The notes under the pieces are model-generated. The model saw only the letters and a list, made by a program, of their open reading frames with translations, ran no database searches and was not told the DNA's origin. DNA of 36,786 bases. Origin: Lentisphaeria bacterium. GTDB lineage: Bacteria > Verrucomicrobiota > Lentisphaeria > Oligosphaerales > Oligosphaeraceae. The position numbers and the translations under genes were made by a program. Positions 15,242 to 23,641 of this stretch are shown here, one piece after another (the stretch's first letter is position 1; each line of letters begins with the position of its first letter). Location: NCBI GenBank assembly GCA_016288215.1, contig JAEEYQ010000050.1, positions 1 through 36,786 of the forward strand. The letters are read 5' to 3'.

Positions 15242-16390
15242 ATGAAAATCACCTCCCTTGAGCTTTTCAAAGTCGCACCCCGCTGGCTCTTTCTCAAAAC
15301 CATGACGGACGAGGGAGTCTGCGGCTGGGGGGAACCTGTCATCGAAGGACGGGCGGAGACCGTGGCCGCCGCCGTCAGGGAGCTGTCCTCCTACGTCATC
15401 GGACGGGATCCCGTCTGCATCGAGGACATCTTTCAGGTGCTCTATCGCGGCGGCTTCTACCGCGGCGGCCCCGTGCTGACCAGCGCCATCTCCGGCATTG
15501 AGCAGACCTTGTGGGACATTCGCGGAAAGACCTTAGGATTACCGATTTACGACTTGCTGGGCGGGCCCGTCCGCGAGAAAATCCAAGTCTACTGCTGGAT
15601 TGGGGGCGACCGTCCAGAGGACACGGCGGCCGCCGCCGTGGAAAAGTCCCGCCAGGGCTACCATGCCGTCAAAATGAACGCCACGCCGGAATTGGACTAC
15701 ATCGACAACTGGAGCAAGGTAGAGGCCGCCGTGGGGCGGGTCGCCGCCATTCGGGACGCGTTGGGGCCGGATTTCGGCATCGCCGTGGATTTCCATGGGC
15801 GGGTCCATCAGGCCATGGCCCGCGTCCTCATGAAGGAACTGGAGCCCTATCATCTCATGTTCATCGAGGAGCCTGTGCTCATTGAGAATCTGGAGGCTTT
15901 CGCGGAACTGCGCCGCCATACCACCACGCCCATTGCCACTGGAGAGCGCAATTTCACCCGATGGGGTTTTAAGGACATCATTACCAAAGGGTTGGCGGAT
16001 ATCATCCAACCTGACCTCTGCCATGCGGGCGGCATCGCGGAAGTCCGCAAAATTGCCGCCATGGCCGAATGCTTCGACATCGCCGTGGCCCCCCACTGCC
16101 CTCTGGGCCCCATCGCCCTCGCCGCCTGTCTGCAATTCGACTACTGCACCCCAAACGCCGTCATTCAGGAGCAGAGCCTGGGCATCCACTACAATCAGGG
16201 CGCGGACATGCTGGACTATCTGGAGGACAAATCCGTCTTCCAATACAAAGACGGCAGTGTGTATCGAAGCCACCTGCCAGGCCTTGGCATCACCATCAAT
16301 GAAGAGAAGGTGCGGGAGGCCGCCAAAGCGGGCCATGATTGGAAGAATCCCGTCTGGCGCACGGAAGATGGCACCGTGGCCGAATGGTGA
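15242..16390 (+). CDS. dgoD: D-galactonate dehydratase
   Basis: This 382-residue enolase-superfamily enzyme converts D-galactonate to 2-keto-3-deoxygalactonate. It follows E. coli DgoD closely from MKIT to the C-terminal SVAEW-like end, including GWGEPVIEGRA, FYRGGP and IHYNQGA. Metal ligands D183, E209 and E235 and catalytic H185 and H285 fall at the same numbers as in E. coli, and E310 is also kept. AGGAG lies 8 bases before the ATG. The KDGal kinase and aldolase that complete the De Ley-Doudoroff pathway are not in this window. The high similarity makes related sugar-acid dehydratases of the family less likely. Confidence 0.93.
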   Translation: MKITSLELFKVAPRWLFLKTMTDEGVCGWGEPVIEGRAETVAAAVRELSSYVIGRDPVCIEDIFQVLYRGGFYRGGPVLTSAISGIEQTLWDIRGKTLGLPIYDLLGGPVREKIQVYCWIGGDRPEDTAAAAVEKSRQGYHAVKMNATPELDYIDNWSKVEAAVGRVAAIRDALGPDFGIAVDFHGRVHQAMARVLMKELEPYHLMFIEEPVLIENLEAFAELRRHTTTPIATGERNFTRWGFKDIITKGLADIIQPDLCHAGGIAEVRKIAAMAECFDIAVAPHCPLGPIALAACLQFDYCTPNAVIQEQSLGIHYNQGADMLDYLEDKSVFQYKDGSVYRSHLPGLGITINEEKVREAAKAGHDWKNPVWRTEDGTVAEW

Positions 16391-16734
16391 GCAGCCGAAA
16401 GTTCCCCAAAAAAGAAAGGGAATCAACAACGACCTAAGCAGGAGAACACTGCAAGACAATGAAAGAAAATGCAAGAACGGTCAAGTTCGAAAAAGTGGCC
16501 GTTCTTGGCCCTATGGAACAGGAGAGGTATTAATATACAGGGTTGGACCTAAAATGCGACAGCGAGCGATCTAGGGGCCTTTACGGCCATGCATCGTAAA
16601 AACAGGGGTCATTTTTCGCTCTTCCGGACGCGTTTTTCGCCAATTTTAGCCTGGTTTTGCGGCATGAAAACGCCATTCATCAAATGCATTCGTTTTTATG
16701 CATTTTAATGCAAAAAACGGAGAGGCGACAATCG
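16391..16734. other. Convergent intergenic region with hairpins
   Basis: No gene is seen. CAAGAACGG (16472-16480) and CCGTTCTTG (16499-16507) form a 9-bp stem with an 18-base loop, followed on the minus strand by a T-rich stretch, so it could help terminate either side. A second AT-rich palindrome is at 16691-16719. The rest shows nothing recognisable. Confidence 0.5.
16691..16719. terminator. AT-rich palindrome with TGCATTTTAATGCA core
   Basis: CGTTTTTATGCATT and AATGCAAAAAACG pair almost perfectly (one bulged A) around TT. It lies 16 bases past the stop of the DUF6785-type gene and may be its transcription end, or a protein-binding site. It shares TGCATTTTA with the repeat at 21031-21050. 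Confidence 0.4.
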
Positions 16735-18807
16735 TCAGCCCGGAAGGATCCAGAAGGATTTGGGAATCTTGTCTGTGTTGAGGTAATAGAGGATGCCGCA
16801 GAGGATGGTAATCAGCCCTGAAATCATGTCGGAGGCGATGAGGCCGTACATCATGGGCTTGAGCCTATTGACCAATCGGCTGCCCCCATAGTGGGCTGCC
16901 AGCATCTTGATGAGGCTACCGAGAAGGAACGACGTGGCGAACATGTAGCCGGCGTATCGAGGCCATAGGCAGAAGAGGACGGGATGCAGCGGCCACCATG
17001 CCCACCGCAGACGGGCCGCGGTAAAGAGCAGCACCGCCGCGAAGACCGCAAAAAACGCCCATGCGAAGTTTCGATCCGGCTTGATGAGTGGAAATCGCTG
17101 GAAGCCCTTGACGCTTTCCGCCCGCTCCAAAGTGTCCTGCGCAATCATGCGCACACGAGAGGCCAGCGTGCCGTCGATGGCCATGTGGGGCACCATGCTG
17201 GAGCCGAAGCCGTCCTGCCAATTCACCCCGTGGGAATAGCAGAAGTAAAGAGTCACGGGAACGGAGATGCCCAGTCCCAAAATCATCACGATGGCGACGA
17301 CGGGCAGTAGTTTCCTGGCCTTGACTCCCGCCCCGCGGGAAATCTCTAAAGAATTGACGATGAACGGCATAAAGCATTCCCGCGGATCCAGCAGAAAGAT
17401 GGAGGTGAGGAAGAACAGGAACGCGAGAATGTGAATGCCCAGGGCCTGCTCGCCGAAGAAGCCGATGATCAGCACGCAGGGGTAGATGTTCGGCGACAGA
17501 TGGAACATGCCCGTCTCCGCGATGATGCGGCCAAAGACGGTGAAGATGATGAGCATGGCGGAGACGTAGAGCAACGACAGCTGCCAATCCAGTCCCGAAA
17601 GGGTCAGCACGGTGATCAGAACCGTGAAGGCCAACAAGAAAATCCGCATGCCCCACACGCCGGAGGAGGGCACGCCCGCCTCGTTCTTGCCACCAAGGGC
17701 CGCCCGCAAGGCGTTGAAATAGAAGAAGCGGCCCGTGTAGAGCATGACCGCAAAGACGCCCATGAAACCGCCTAACACAAAGGCATTGCACATTTTAGGG
17801 GAAAGTTCCGTTCCTGCGTAGATGGACAGCCCATAATGGGCCAGAATGCCCGCCACAAAGGTGAAGAGGTAGGGGCCGATGCCAATGGAGAAGGAGATGT
17901 CCGTGGGAATGAGAAAGGCGATGGCGATGGCGGAGAAGTAGATGCGGATGAAAAGCAGAATCCAGCCACCGCCGCTCATGAAGGTTCTGGAGAGGCGGGA
18001 GAGCGGCAGCACGTCGATGGTCAGCCGGACGGGAATGAGATAATCGCCGTAAAAGATGCAGAGATAGTTATTTGCGTGAATGAGAAAGACCACGATGAAG
18101 CCAATCCAGAACAACCGTTTGCGGAAGATGGGGTTGGCGGAGCCGTCCGTTGGCGGAAGGACGGAGCGGGCGAACTGGACAATGGGATAGGGAAGATGTT
18201 CGTTCTCCGCCCATTGTCGATGGCAGACCAGCGCGATGCCTGTGAGGGCGATCCACAGCAGCCCGAACAGGGGCAGCCAAATGGCCAGAGGACGTCTCCA
18301 GGCGGCCCATGGGATGTCTGAGAAGGAGATGTGCTTCCGGTCCCCCAGCGGGGTGCCTTGGACAAATTCGATGAGAGCGTTTCCGTCATTGACATCCGGG
18401 TCCGCAAGGAAATGCTTTGGCAGCAAGGTGGTGGCGGGGGTCAGAGAGCCGTCTGGCTCGTGGATTTTCCAGCTGGCGTCCGTCTTCGCGTAATGATGGG
18501 GGAGCATGAGAGTGCGGGGCATGAGCCGCATCATGCTGGAATAGGGAATGCTGCAGGCGGGAAGAATCAATGCGACAATTAACAGTAACTCTTTGGAACT
18601 GAATGGTTTAAGAAGCGAGAACCGACTGTTGAGCAGTTTGAGGAGCGGGTTGATGACCAAGGTGATCAGAATCAGAGAGCCGAAGACGGACATGGGCATG
18701 TGGTTGCCCACCAGCATGGTCTGGTACAGCACGGAGTCGTTGAAATATGTCACGCCACAGATGAAGGCGGCACCCAAAAAACCTAGAAGAATTGCTCTTG
18801 CGGACAT
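16735..18807 (-). CDS. Polytopic membrane protein, DUF6785/DUF6784-type
   Basis: This 690-residue integral membrane protein has about fifteen hydrophobic segments, starting with ILLGFLGAAFICGVTYFND and ending near IASDMISGLITILCGILYYL. The pattern of an NPLLKLL loop, LPYP in HRQWAENEHLPYPIVQFA, and a long soluble loop between the early membrane segments matches the DUF6785 (N-terminal) plus DUF6784 (C-terminal) proteins common in Planctomycetota, Verrucomicrobiota and Lentisphaerota. They are distantly like oligopeptide (OPT)-type transporters; the substrate is unknown. The gene starts 18 bases after the RbgA stop codon and is probably the last gene of a three-gene unit. The Shine-Dalgarno sequence (GAG about 7 bases upstream) is weak. 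Confidence 0.75.
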   Translation of the reverse strand: MSARAILLGFLGAAFICGVTYFNDSVLYQTMLVGNHMPMSVFGSLILITLVINPLLKLLNSRFSLLKPFSSKELLLIVALILPACSIPYSSMMRLMPRTLMLPHHYAKTDASWKIHEPDGSLTPATTLLPKHFLADPDVNDGNALIEFVQGTPLGDRKHISFSDIPWAAWRRPLAIWLPLFGLLWIALTGIALVCHRQWAENEHLPYPIVQFARSVLPPTDGSANPIFRKRLFWIGFIVVFLIHANNYLCIFYGDYLIPVRLTIDVLPLSRLSRTFMSGGGWILLFIRIYFSAIAIAFLIPTDISFSIGIGPYLFTFVAGILAHYGLSIYAGTELSPKMCNAFVLGGFMGVFAVMLYTGRFFYFNALRAALGGKNEAGVPSSGVWGMRIFLLAFTVLITVLTLSGLDWQLSLLYVSAMLIIFTVFGRIIAETGMFHLSPNIYPCVLIIGFFGEQALGIHILAFLFFLTSIFLLDPRECFMPFIVNSLEISRGAGVKARKLLPVVAIVMILGLGISVPVTLYFCYSHGVNWQDGFGSSMVPHMAIDGTLASRVRMIAQDTLERAESVKGFQRFPLIKPDRNFAWAFFAVFAAVLLFTAARLRWAWWPLHPVLFCLWPRYAGYMFATSFLLGSLIKMLAAHYGGSRLVNRLKPMMYGLIASDMISGLITILCGILYYLNTDKIPKSFWILPG

Positions 18808-18825
18808 ATTGCTGCTCGTGAAGGG

Positions 18826-19710
18826 TTAGAAGGTGGGTGGCGTGGACGGTGGCCTCTCAAAGGAGATGCGGCCGAGTTTCCCATCGCGGTAGTCCTTGAT
18901 GAGGGCAATGGCGGCCCGCTCCACGTCAAGGACGCCGCCGCTGCGCAGCAGTCCTCGACGTCTGGCCAGATTCTCCAGACATTCGGTGATGGAGGTTGGA
19001 CAGGAGGAGCTGCCCAAATCCGGCCAATTCACAGGGGCCTTCAGTCGGACCAGCTCGGACCAGAGGAACTCCGCCAGAAGTGACGGCTCCACCAGCTCCT
19101 CCTTTAGGGAGCCCAAAAGAGCCAGAAGCAATTCGTGGCGCTTGGTGGTGATGCGGGGCCACAGGATGCCCGGCGTGTCCAGAAGCTCCACGCCCCCCTC
19201 CAAAGAAATCCACTGGTTTTGGCGCGTGACCCCCGGCTTCGGGCCGACCTGGGCCTTGTTCTTTTCATGCAAGTGGTTGACTAACGTGGACTTGCCAATG
19301 TTCGGGATGCCTGCGATCATAATGCGAACCGGCCGAACCAGCGGACGGACTGCACCCCGCAAAGCCCGATGCTCCATGACGATACGTCGCCAAAGCTCGG
19401 TCAGCCCACGGACATTGGCGATGCGACGGCTGTCCAGAAGAAAAATCCGCTCTCCCTGCGCGGTGAACCAGGCCTCCCACGCTTTGGAGACGGCGGGTTG
19501 GGCCAAATCGGTCTTGTTGGCCACCATGATGAAGGGGCGCTGCTCCAGCATCGAACGCAGATTGGGATTGCGGGAGGAAAGAGGGGCGCGAGCGTCAATG
19601 AGCTCAACGACCAAATCGACCAGGCTGAGGATGCCGCGCATCTCCTTGCCGGCTTTCAGCATGTGGCCTGGATACCATCCCGTCAGCGGATATTGGCTGA
19701 AGTCCTGCAT
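18826..19710 (-). CDS. rbgA: Ribosome biogenesis GTPase RbgA/YlqF
   Basis: This 294-residue circularly permuted GTPase acts in assembly of the 50S subunit. The order of motifs is G4 first (ANKTD, 65-68), then G1 (GIPNIGKST, 134-142), then G3 (LDTPG, 177-181), which defines the YlqF/RbgA/YjeQ-type permutation. It begins FSQYPLTGWYPGHMLKAGKEM, the signature N-terminus with the WYPGHM motif. The ATG at 19710 has AGGGG about 5 bases upstream; the frame is open further upstream, but that part is read in the preceding gene in another frame. The C-terminal helical domain is present. Context beside a membrane protein and an unknown gene is unusual for rbgA. Confidence 0.92.
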   Translation of the reverse strand: MQDFSQYPLTGWYPGHMLKAGKEMRGILSLVDLVVELIDARAPLSSRNPNLRSMLEQRPFIMVANKTDLAQPAVSKAWEAWFTAQGERIFLLDSRRIANVRGLTELWRRIVMEHRALRGAVRPLVRPVRIMIAGIPNIGKSTLVNHLHEKNKAQVGPKPGVTRQNQWISLEGGVELLDTPGILWPRITTKRHELLLALLGSLKEELVEPSLLAEFLWSELVRLKAPVNWPDLGSSSCPTSITECLENLARRRGLLRSGGVLDVERAAIALIKDYRDGKLGRISFERPPSTPPTF

Positions 19711-19723
19711 CAACGCCCCTGTT

Positions 19724-20893
19724 CTACCTGAAGCCCGTGAAGGCCCCCAGACATGCCAACGAGGGCAATTCCGCCCAGACGCCCTTCTGAGGGACCTGAA
19801 CCGTCCATCCGTCTCCCAATATCTGCCGTGCCCACGCAAAGAACTGCAGAATCTCCTGATGGTCCCAATGGGCCACGGCGCCATGCTTTTGGCAATGGCG
19901 GCCAACGTCGCAGAAGCCCGGCTGGACGCCTGTCCACTGCAGAACGCCTTTGGAATAGGAGCTGGCCAGCTGTCGAATGATGCGTTTGGCCACGCCTTGG
20001 GTCCCCTTGCTGCCCCAGCAGAGCCGTCCCGATTCCGACTTGCCGCCCGCATAGGCGGAAGGAGGAAGCGTCAGCCGCCGCAAATCCACGTTGATGGCCG
20101 GCACTTCGTCTTTGATGGAGGACAAGTCCAGTCCGGAGCCATCCGCCTTTAGGACGGCAGGGGGCAAATCCGGAGGCAGTTCAGGGGGAACCAACTTGGG
20201 GCACGACCACGCCAGATAGCTGTTGAAGCGATAGGTTCGGGCCTCCGGCAGCTGCTCCGCCGCATATCCCGCCGGCAGGAGCCGATGGGTCAGCACGGCC
20301 TCCTCCTCGCCCATATGGAGACAGGTCGTCACGCCGCCCAATCCGATGCCGTGGTTCCATCGCCACAGGTCGAAGCCCGCGTCAATCTCCAGTTTGAGGC
20401 CTTTGCGGCCTTCCAGAAGCATGACCGCCGGCATGGCGTCCCACGTCAGGACACGTCCCGCTGCCAGCTCCTTCCAGGCGGGCGCAGAAGTGTCGCCCCC
20501 TTGCCCTAACACCTTGATGCGACGCCACTCCCCCGGCAGCCGCAGCGTGCAAAGGGAAAGGCCCTGCGGCGGCACGGCATCCGCTCCCCAATGGAAATCC
20601 ACCGCCACGCGAACCGTGTTGGCCACATAGGTGTTCATTTGCCGAACCCCATGTTCCGGCTGGCGGGTCAAGTGCCCTTCCCCTTCGTAGATGGCGGCGC
20701 CGCCTTTGCGGAAGCAGTGGCTGCGGGAAGGCGTGATGTCGTAGGGTGAGCCATCTTCCGCCGTCAACGCGAACAGGGAGCCCAGCGGCATGCCGCCAGC
20801 CATCAGGTCAAGGGGACCGCTGAAGGTCTGGTTGTCATGACGACATTTCCAGTCGGCGGCTGGATATTCAATGAAAATCGAGGTGTCTGTCAT
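19724..20893 (-). CDS. Hypothetical protein (389 aa), probably cytoplasmic and beta-rich
   Basis: I do not recognise this family. It has no signal peptide or membrane segment. The sequence is rich in Trp, Gly and Pro, with repeated beta-type stretches (for example RVLTWDAMPAVMLLEGRKG and LKLEIDAGFDLWRWNHG). It ends in a helical region with SSYSKGVLQWTGVQPGFCDV and HWDHQEILQFFAWARQIL. It resembles the large sugar-active or sugar-binding beta-sandwich type in feel only. An AGGAA Shine-Dalgarno sequence sits about 8 bases before the ATG, and rbgA follows after 13 bases, so they share a transcript. A LacI-type operator-like site lies about 30 bases upstream of the start codon. Confidence 0.65.
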   Translation of the reverse strand: MTDTSIFIEYPAADWKCRHDNQTFSGPLDLMAGGMPLGSLFALTAEDGSPYDITPSRSHCFRKGGAAIYEGEGHLTRQPEHGVRQMNTYVANTVRVAVDFHWGADAVPPQGLSLCTLRLPGEWRRIKVLGQGGDTSAPAWKELAAGRVLTWDAMPAVMLLEGRKGLKLEIDAGFDLWRWNHGIGLGGVTTCLHMGEEEAVLTHRLLPAGYAAEQLPEARTYRFNSYLAWSCPKLVPPELPPDLPPAVLKADGSGLDLSSIKDEVPAINVDLRRLTLPPSAYAGGKSESGRLCWGSKGTQGVAKRIIRQLASSYSKGVLQWTGVQPGFCDVGRHCQKHGAVAHWDHQEILQFFAWARQILGDGWTVQVPQKGVWAELPSLACLGAFTGFR

Positions 20894-20921
20894 ATATGTT
20901 TCCTAAATGGATATGCATGAA

Positions 20922-20935
20922 TGTTATCCGCTCAC
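20922..20935. promoter_or_regulatory. Lac-operator-like site upstream of the unknown gene
   Basis: TGTTATCCGCTCAC on the plus strand (GTGAGCGGATAACA on the minus strand) is identical over 14 bases to the core of the E. coli lac operator. It lies between 29 and 42 bases before the start codon of the 389-residue protein, where a repressor would act. A LacI-family regulator is not in this window. Confidence 0.4.
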
Positions 20936-20979
20936 TCTGTGCAATAAATGGCAGGCGTTTTCAAAACGGATTGGCCACT

Positions 20980-21050
20980 TGCATCTTCGGTAGATGCATT
21001 TGGCAAATCTCCCTTTGAATCAATATTGCATGCATTTTATTGCATTTTAT
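20980..21050. repeat. TGCAT-rich repeats in the intergenic region
   Basis: TGCATCT (20980-20986) and AGATGCA (20992-20998) form a 7-bp hairpin. Then TGCATTTTAT occurs twice in perfect tandem (21031-21040 and 21041-21050), preceded by the palindrome TGCATGCA (21027-21034). These lie between two minus-strand genes and could be operators or the end of the upstream transcript. Confidence 0.55.
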
Positions 21051-21100
21051 GAATAACAGGGTTTGCGGCTCCGATGTGGCGTCTCCTTTTCCGCCATGTT

Positions 21101-21694
21101 TCAAATGCCTTCGTCCTTCGGCTGACCATTGCCGTAGAAACGCAGATATTCCTCATAGGCAAGATGATAGCGCCGATGCTCCTCGTCGCTGAACGCATGG
21201 ATGCTCTTCTGGCTGCAGTTGTGCACAATCTCCTGCCCCAGCTGCAGGGTGTTCAAAAACACCTCGCGGGCGCGGAACTCGTTGTCGACAAACTGGACGC
21301 AGGCGTCTTTGAGGAGCTGGAAGTTACTCTTGTCCAGATGCTCAACCAGAATGCTGGCCTCCTGCTCAACGGCCTGCCCATGCTCCACAAGACTGGTCAT
21401 GGTCTGAATCAGGTTGACGAGCATCTGCAGAAAGTGGATGACCGGACGATTCCACAGCCCACGAATGGTCTGGCTGTTCATCTTGGTCGCCCGCTCCGTA
21501 GCGTTGAGGGTCTCCTGAACCAGGTTCAGGCAATGGCGATAGGCGGCCAGCCGGTCGCCGTCCGAGTCAATTTTCGCCAAGTGGCCATTGACATAGGCCA
21601 AAAGGCAATTATAGGCCGCATCCCGCCGGGCAATGCCCACGCAGTGGTTCATCTCCACCAAGGTCTGGACATGGATGCGCGATGTGGTGTTCAT
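21101..21694 (-). CDS. Hypothetical alpha-helical protein (197 aa)
   Basis: I do not recognise this family. The protein is almost entirely helical, without signal peptide or membrane segment, with heptad-like stretches such as FLQMLVNLIQTMTSLVEHG and AVEQEASILVEHLDK. It resembles four-helix-bundle proteins in general. An AAAGG Shine-Dalgarno sequence lies 9 bases before the ATG. It follows a secreted protein by 35 bases and is probably co-transcribed with it. No catalytic motif is visible. Confidence 0.6.
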   Translation of the reverse strand: MNTTSRIHVQTLVEMNHCVGIARRDAAYNCLLAYVNGHLAKIDSDGDRLAAYRHCLNLVQETLNATERATKMNSQTIRGLWNRPVIHFLQMLVNLIQTMTSLVEHGQAVEQEASILVEHLDKSNFQLLKDACVQFVDNEFRAREVFLNTLQLGQEIVHNCSQKSIHAFSDEEHRRYHLAYEEYLRFYGNGQPKDEGI

Positions 21695-21729
21695 GACAGT
21701 CGCCTTTCTCCAAAGCCCGTGGACAGAGC

Positions 21730-22425
21730 CTATTGGTCACGGGCCTCCGCATGGCAGTTCCAGAAGGCGTCCGCCGCATGGACGCGAAGGGTGAAGGAGC
21801 CATTGCTGTGAATCCAGAACTGGCCCTTTCCCTCTTTCACGCTGCGGTGGACGAACAGGCTGTTGCCGTCCGCGTCCACCACGTCGATGTTCAGGCTTCC
21901 CTTGCCCAACTGCTCAAAACTGAGGCACCAAAGCTCGCGGGTGGTGGAGAACTTCAGCTCGTGGTCTCCCGGCTCGCCGCCCCATGAGCCCAATTTGACC
22001 AGCGGCGGCTGGGCCTTCTTCGCCTGCTCGTAGTTCCATTCGTCCGTGGCGTCTAGATACTGCTCCACCACCACTTGCCAGGTGTTGCGGCCTCCCGTGA
22101 TGCGCAGAAAACAGGCCTTGTGGCTACCCTGCCCTTTGCAAATTCCCGGCGCTTTGATGGATTTCTTGTTGGAAACAAGCAACTTAGAGGAGCCGGAATC
22201 CAAATCGGTCAACTCAATGGAGAAAGGTTCCTTCCCTTTGGAGATGTAGCGGATGCGCCATTTGGGGCCATAGAGGCAGAACATCTCCGTCTGCATGTCG
22301 CCCGTGCCAGTCCAGTCCTGCGTCCGTACCCAACGGGAGCTGACGACCTGGCCGAAAACGGTGTTGAGGCCAAAAAGCATCAGGGCGGCGAATGCCATAT
22401 GTCCGAGTCGAATGGAAGTATGCAT
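21730..22425 (-). CDS. Secreted hypothetical protein (231 aa)
   Basis: An N-terminal signal peptide is clear (positively charged start, then MAFAALMLFGLNTVFG, cleavage likely after residue 25). The mature part is rich in Trp and beta-strand, including WVRTQDWTGTGDMQTEMFCLYGPKWRIRY as its first segment (two pieces here, read as one stretch in the protein) and TDEWNYEQ. It predicts a jelly-roll-like secreted domain but I recognise no family. AAGGAG sits 8 bases before the ATG. The 197-residue helical protein follows after 35 bases. Confidence 0.65.
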   Translation of the reverse strand: MHTSIRLGHMAFAALMLFGLNTVFGQVVSSRWVRTQDWTGTGDMQTEMFCLYGPKWRIRYISKGKEPFSIELTDLDSGSSKLLVSNKKSIKAPGICKGQGSHKACFLRITGGRNTWQVVVEQYLDATDEWNYEQAKKAQPPLVKLGSWGGEPGDHELKFSTTRELWCLSFEQLGKGSLNIDVVDADGNSLFVHRSVKEGKGQFWIHSNGSFTLRVHAADAFWNCHAEARDQ

Positions 22426-22711
22426 GCAGATTCTCCTTTATGAGGTGGATTGTCTGAATGAAATGTATTGTAATGTAAGGGAATTACAAGCCAACACCTC
22501 TAAAATTCGGCCAAATTGGTGCAATTCAGAAGGAGTACATGGAATACATATGATAAACAGATACAGACAGCCGCTCAAGAGCGCCTGTCCGCAGTTCTTT
22601 TATGTCATTTGAAAAGAGCAAATTAGCGTTCTGCAGCGAAAGGCAACAAAGTGAAAAAATGAAAAGGGAAGAGCAAAAAGTGAAAAGTGAAGAGTGAAAA
22701 GTTGCGCCAAA
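22426..22711. other. Intergenic region with GTGAAAA-type repeats
   Basis: No gene is seen. Degenerate GTGAAAA/GTGAAGA units are repeated between about 22650 and 22704. The part near 22440-22500 is the AT-rich leader of the secreted-protein gene and contains TTGTAA and TACATT hexamers on the minus strand at 16-base spacing, a weak promoter candidate. Confidence 0.4.
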
Positions 22712-22751
22712 ACGAAAAGGGCGCCGCCTTCCACAGGGGAAAAGGGCGCCC
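22712..22751 (-). terminator. Terminator after the pseudopilin gene
   Basis: On the minus strand GGGCGCC and GGCGCCC form the base of a stem, continued inside by CTTTTCC/GGAAGG-type pairing, and TTTTCGTTTT follows. The position is about 50 bases past the pseudopilin stop codon. Confidence 0.65.
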
Positions 22752-22804
22752 TGATGACTCATCCATCGGCGGTCATCGCCGCCGCGGAATTCGGTTCTAA
22801 ACGA

Positions 22805-23539
22805 CTACTGATAGATGACGACGCCAGCGGTGGTGTCCTGCGGCCAGAAGCGCACGACGGTGTTGGTGACCAACGGCATCTTCTTGACGGCGTTCAGATA
22901 GTCACCACCAGAGAGGGAGGCGGCATGGCCATCCGCGAAGAGCATGTTGGCGCGGTCGTTGTGAATCATGTGGGGATAGGGTTTGTAGAGGTTATCGCCG
23001 GTGTACATGATGTAGCCGGGGGAGTTCCTGTAGGTCCAGTAGTTGTCCGCGAGGAGGATGGTGGAGGAGGGGTTCTTGAAGTACAAGGTCTTCACCCAAC
23101 GGCACTGGCCACCGGGCTTGCCGGGCCATTCATGCAGGTCTTCTTTCCATTGGTCGATGTTGTAGGGGGTGTAGACGCGCATGTAGCCCGTATTATCGGC
23201 ATGCCAGTTGATGCGGGGTTTGCCGTCCAGCGGGCACACAACGATGCCAGAGCCTTCTTCCATGTAGCCGCCGCACATCATGTTGTCGGCCCAGGAGTAG
23301 CTCGTCACTCTTCCGCCCGCCTGAGTGTACAGACTGCACTGGCAGTACACGGGGAAACGGCCGCCGAAATCGTCAAAGTACAGCATGATGACTTCGCCGC
23401 AGTTCTTCAGGTTGGACGTGCAGTTGACGGCCATGGCTTTCTGCTTTGCCTTGGCCAGAGCCGGCAGCAGCATACCTGCAAGGATTGCAATAATTGCAAT
23501 CACTACCAGCAGTTCAATGAGGGTAAACGCTTTTTTCAT
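22805..23539 (-). CDS. Type II secretion/pilin-like pseudopilin (H-X9-DG protein)
   Basis: This 244-residue protein has the prepilin N-terminus [18 protein letters not shown], then [15 protein letters not shown], a strongly conserved cleavage and methylation region, one membrane helix, and a C-terminal H-X9-DG motif ([12 protein letters not shown]). Proteins of this type occur in large numbers in Lentisphaerota, Verrucomicrobiota and Planctomycetota. The C-terminal part is the globular head, exposed after assembly. Its function beyond a pseudopilus or surface role is not established. AAGGAAG lies just before the ATG. No secretion-system gene is nearby, so it is probably one of many dispersed copies. 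Confidence 0.88.
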   Translation of the reverse strand: MKKAFTLIELLVVIAIIAILAGMLLPALAKAKQKAMAVNCTSNLKNCGEVIMLYFDDFGGRFPVYCQCSLYTQAGGRVTSYSWADNMMCGGYMEEGSGIVVCPLDGKPRINWHADNTGYMRVYTPYNIDQWKEDLHEWPGKPGGQCRWVKTLYFKNPSSTILLADNYWTYRNSPGYIMYTGDNLYKPYPHMIHNDRANMLFADGHAASLSGGDYLNAVKKMPLVTNTVVRFWPQDTTAGVVIYQ

Positions 23540-23583
23540 GATTCTTCCTTTTTTGTTTTTTCACAGCATCGCAAATTTTCCCT

Positions 23584-23604
23584 CCCCGAAAAAAAGCTTC
23601 GGGG
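23584..23604 (-). promoter_or_regulatory. Hairpin in the pseudopilin 5' leader
   Basis: CCCCGAA and TTCGGGG form a perfect 7-bp stem, with the sequence GCTTTTT in the loop on the minus strand. It lies about 30 bases downstream of the predicted transcription start and about 45 bases before the start codon, so it could influence translation or mRNA stability. Confidence 0.45.
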
Positions 23605-23641
23605 AAACGAAGGAACATCCCACTTATCTGTGTTGCCTATA

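Noticed and set aside
19711..20052. N-terminal extension of the RbgA GTPase frame
   Set aside because: Residues before the WYPGHM-type N-terminus do not match the family and overlap the upstream gene. The ATG at 19710 has a good Shine-Dalgarno sequence.
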